Assembly (NCBI GenBank): GCA_963575645.1
Contig: OY754466.1
Span: 13,246,001 to 13,310,000 of the forward strand
DNA: 64,000 bases
Origin: Xanthostigma xanthostigma
Lineage: Eukaryota > Arthropoda > Insecta > Raphidioptera > Raphidiidae
Reading direction: 5' to 3'
Made by a program: the position numbers and the translations under genes. Positions 62,386-64,000 of the stretch are shown here, piece by piece (position 1 is the first letter of the stretch; each line of letters starts with the position of its first letter). Under the pieces are notes generated by a model. That model was not told the DNA's origin. It did not search any database and saw only the letters and a list, made by a program, of their open reading frames with translations.

Positions 62386-62585
62386 TCAATTTAGCTTCAT
62401 CGCATGGAACAGCTGGAAGCAAGGCGCAACGCATAGCGTGACGTCACATCCATTGCAGTAAAATCGCGACTCTTTCCTGACACCTCTGTTGGTACAAAGA
62501 ACACACCGCCTCGTTGGAAATTTCTTTTTCTCCGTTGCTTCGATTCGTTTAGGAAAGCACGCCGCCGCAATTGCCAGTTCAATCC
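62386..62585 (-). CDS. Isolated piggyBac C-terminal cysteine-rich domain exon, P3
   Basis: 200 nt (2 + 66 codons); acceptor (gtttacttgacag) before 62585, shared phase ((G)GG ATT GAA). Lead-in ACFPKRIEATEKKKFPTR, then RRCVLC, RFYCNGC, LCVAPCFQLFH and stop after KLN: a complete CRD. It lies only 200 bp upstream (on the minus strand) of P2, with no transposase core near either; the next upstream sequence to 63665 shows none. Confidence 0.72.
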
Positions 62586-63664
62586 CTGTCAAGTAAACGT
62601 TCACAGCGATTAATGATCGAGTTGCTCACGCGCGTGCGCAACGCTCTGTGCTACTGCGTACAAAACAAATGACCGTCTTTCTCGCAACTAATCTGTCATT
62701 AACTTAGAGATTTTTCAGTTTTGTCAGAAAACCGGGAAATGATATGAATTTTTTTTTAATAGTTATTTTTCTAGCGGATCTATTTTCGTGACTTTTCATT
62801 CAATCTATTTTTGTTAAACATTTTGAAAATCATACTTTGAGTGCGGCATTTCACAGGAGGCGGCGTTCAAATTTATTTCATTTTACTTATTTAGTAAACT
62901 TAGAACATTCTTGCACAGTTTCTACTAGTTCTCAACGCCTGATTAATATGTTTGAAGCAAGGATAAAAAACAAGTAGAACACTGACACAAAAGATGAGAA
63001 TTTGGCTTTATCGAGCCTACCAACGGCTCCGTTTATTTGAATCTAGCGACTATTCAATGTATTAATTTTTAATTTGTATTTGACATGTGGACGGAGATTA
63101 GACCAAATGTAATGTTGAATCCGGCATTTTTTCATATACCTATTATATAGTAATACTAACAGCATGTAAAATGTAATGTGTTTACGATTTAAATTTCTGT
63201 CACCTGATGTATAGTTTTTTATCAAATTTTAATAGTCGGAGCTCACGAAATGTCGAAAATATTATCTTTTTTATTGTTTTTTTATTTTTTATTGTTAGAT
63301 CAGAATCCGCATACAACAACGTTTCGCGCTGACTGCGATATTAGTCAAAAATTTGACAATAGGACATCAAGATTGTCGAGCGTCTATAATTCACAATACC
63401 ATTGAGACCTTAAAATAATGAAGATAATTACCACAAATATATGTATTTGTTTCCTTTTATCATTAAAAAAAGACAGCCAGTTTTTCACCACGTTTTATAA
63501 ACAGAAATACAAAAACAATACCTAAATACCGACGTTTTTTTTAAGTTATTTTTCAACGATATAACATTCAAAATCTCTTTTTCCAGCGCGCGCTAGATGT
63601 AATGAAAACGTTGCGTAATTGTTAATCGTTGAAGTCATTTGACTATTGAACAACAAAATAAACA
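62586..63664. other. Non-coding stretch
   Basis: No exon or repeat recognised on either strand apart from AT-rich sequence; ends at an inverted-repeat element. Confidence 0.4.
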
Positions 63665-63665
63665 T

Positions 63666-63990
63666 ATAATACGCGCCACGGATCTAAAAGATTCGAAAGT
63701 TAGTCACAAACAGCGTCGCAAAGGCACATTTTAGAGCCGTTGATACTCCCACCACCTCCCAGCTACCTGCACCGAACATGCACTCGTCGGTGATTGGCCG
63801 TGATCGCTCGTTGCCTTTGTCACTTGTCGCTTACCTGCTTAAAGTACAGTCGAGTACGCTATTGTCAAGTTGTTATTGTTATTTGAGTTTTGTTGAGTTG
63901 CGATTTTGTAGTTTTTCAACAGACTGTATAAGCGCAAGCCCGAATTCGCATCTAACTTCCGAGCATTTTAGATTCATGGCACGTATTATA
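63666..63990. mobile_element. MITE, copy 2 of two
   Basis: Very similar to 1909-2219 in the interior (CTCCCACCACCTCCCAGCTA) and ends; reaches near the window edge. Confidence 0.75.
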
Positions 63991-64000
63991 CTGATAATTT

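Noticed and set aside
1-64000. CRISPR arrays, operons, ribosome binding sites
   Set aside because: The window is spliced animal nuclear DNA; repeats are TIR elements and tandem units without CRISPR spacing.

Overview
The window is AT-rich animal nuclear DNA, almost certainly from an insect or near relative. It has spliced genes with GT-AG introns, many short terminal-inverted-repeat elements, LINE and SINE remnants, and a mod(mdg4)-type array of FLYWCH exons. The species cannot be named from sequence alone. Exon borders were read by eye from splice sites and checked by reading-phase arithmetic; the listed exons of all four conserved genes join in frame.

Left third (1-34 kb), conserved cell-biology genes. 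ANAPC1 (largest APC/C subunit) lies on the minus strand, with 16 exons visible from 17529 down to 4, and runs off the left edge. DDX51/Dbp73D (ribosome-biogenesis DEAD-box helicase) starts head-to-head with it, 327 bp away, on the plus strand (17857-23954, 7 exons). FDXR/dare (mitochondrial adrenodoxin reductase, minus, 24756-26934, 4 exons) is convergent with DDX51. CDC73/hyrax (Paf1 complex, minus, 28927-33914, 7 exons) follows. All four look complete in the visible parts. Their introns are full of non-autonomous DNA transposons, several of them nested.

Middle (34.6-50 kb). Ten intact terminal exons and one decayed one sit on the minus strand. Each intact exon encodes a FLYWCH zinc finger followed by its own tail and stop. 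Every intact exon has a 3' splice site, enters in the same phase (needs one base from upstream) and has length 2 modulo 3, so all could join one shared donor. This is the architecture of mod(mdg4), where a common BTB exon set is joined by cis- or trans-splicing to alternative FLYWCH exons. The common BTB exons are not in the window.

Right (50-64 kb). The FLYWCH series stops. On the same strand are three isolated exons (54504-54682, 61923-62185, 62386-62585) that encode only the C-terminal cysteine-rich domain of piggyBac transposases. They have the same acceptor phase and the same length class as the FLYWCH exons. Between them lies an intact 546-codon piggyBac-type ORF (57115-58755) that lacks the second catalytic aspartate and so looks domesticated or inactive. 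A THAP-type zinc-finger exon (61250, plus) sits inside nested inverted repeats.

The most interesting candidate is the possibility that one alternative-3'-exon locus draws on two unrelated DNA-binding modules, FLYWCH and piggyBac CRD. The phase agreement is seen in the sequence; the shared donor is inference.
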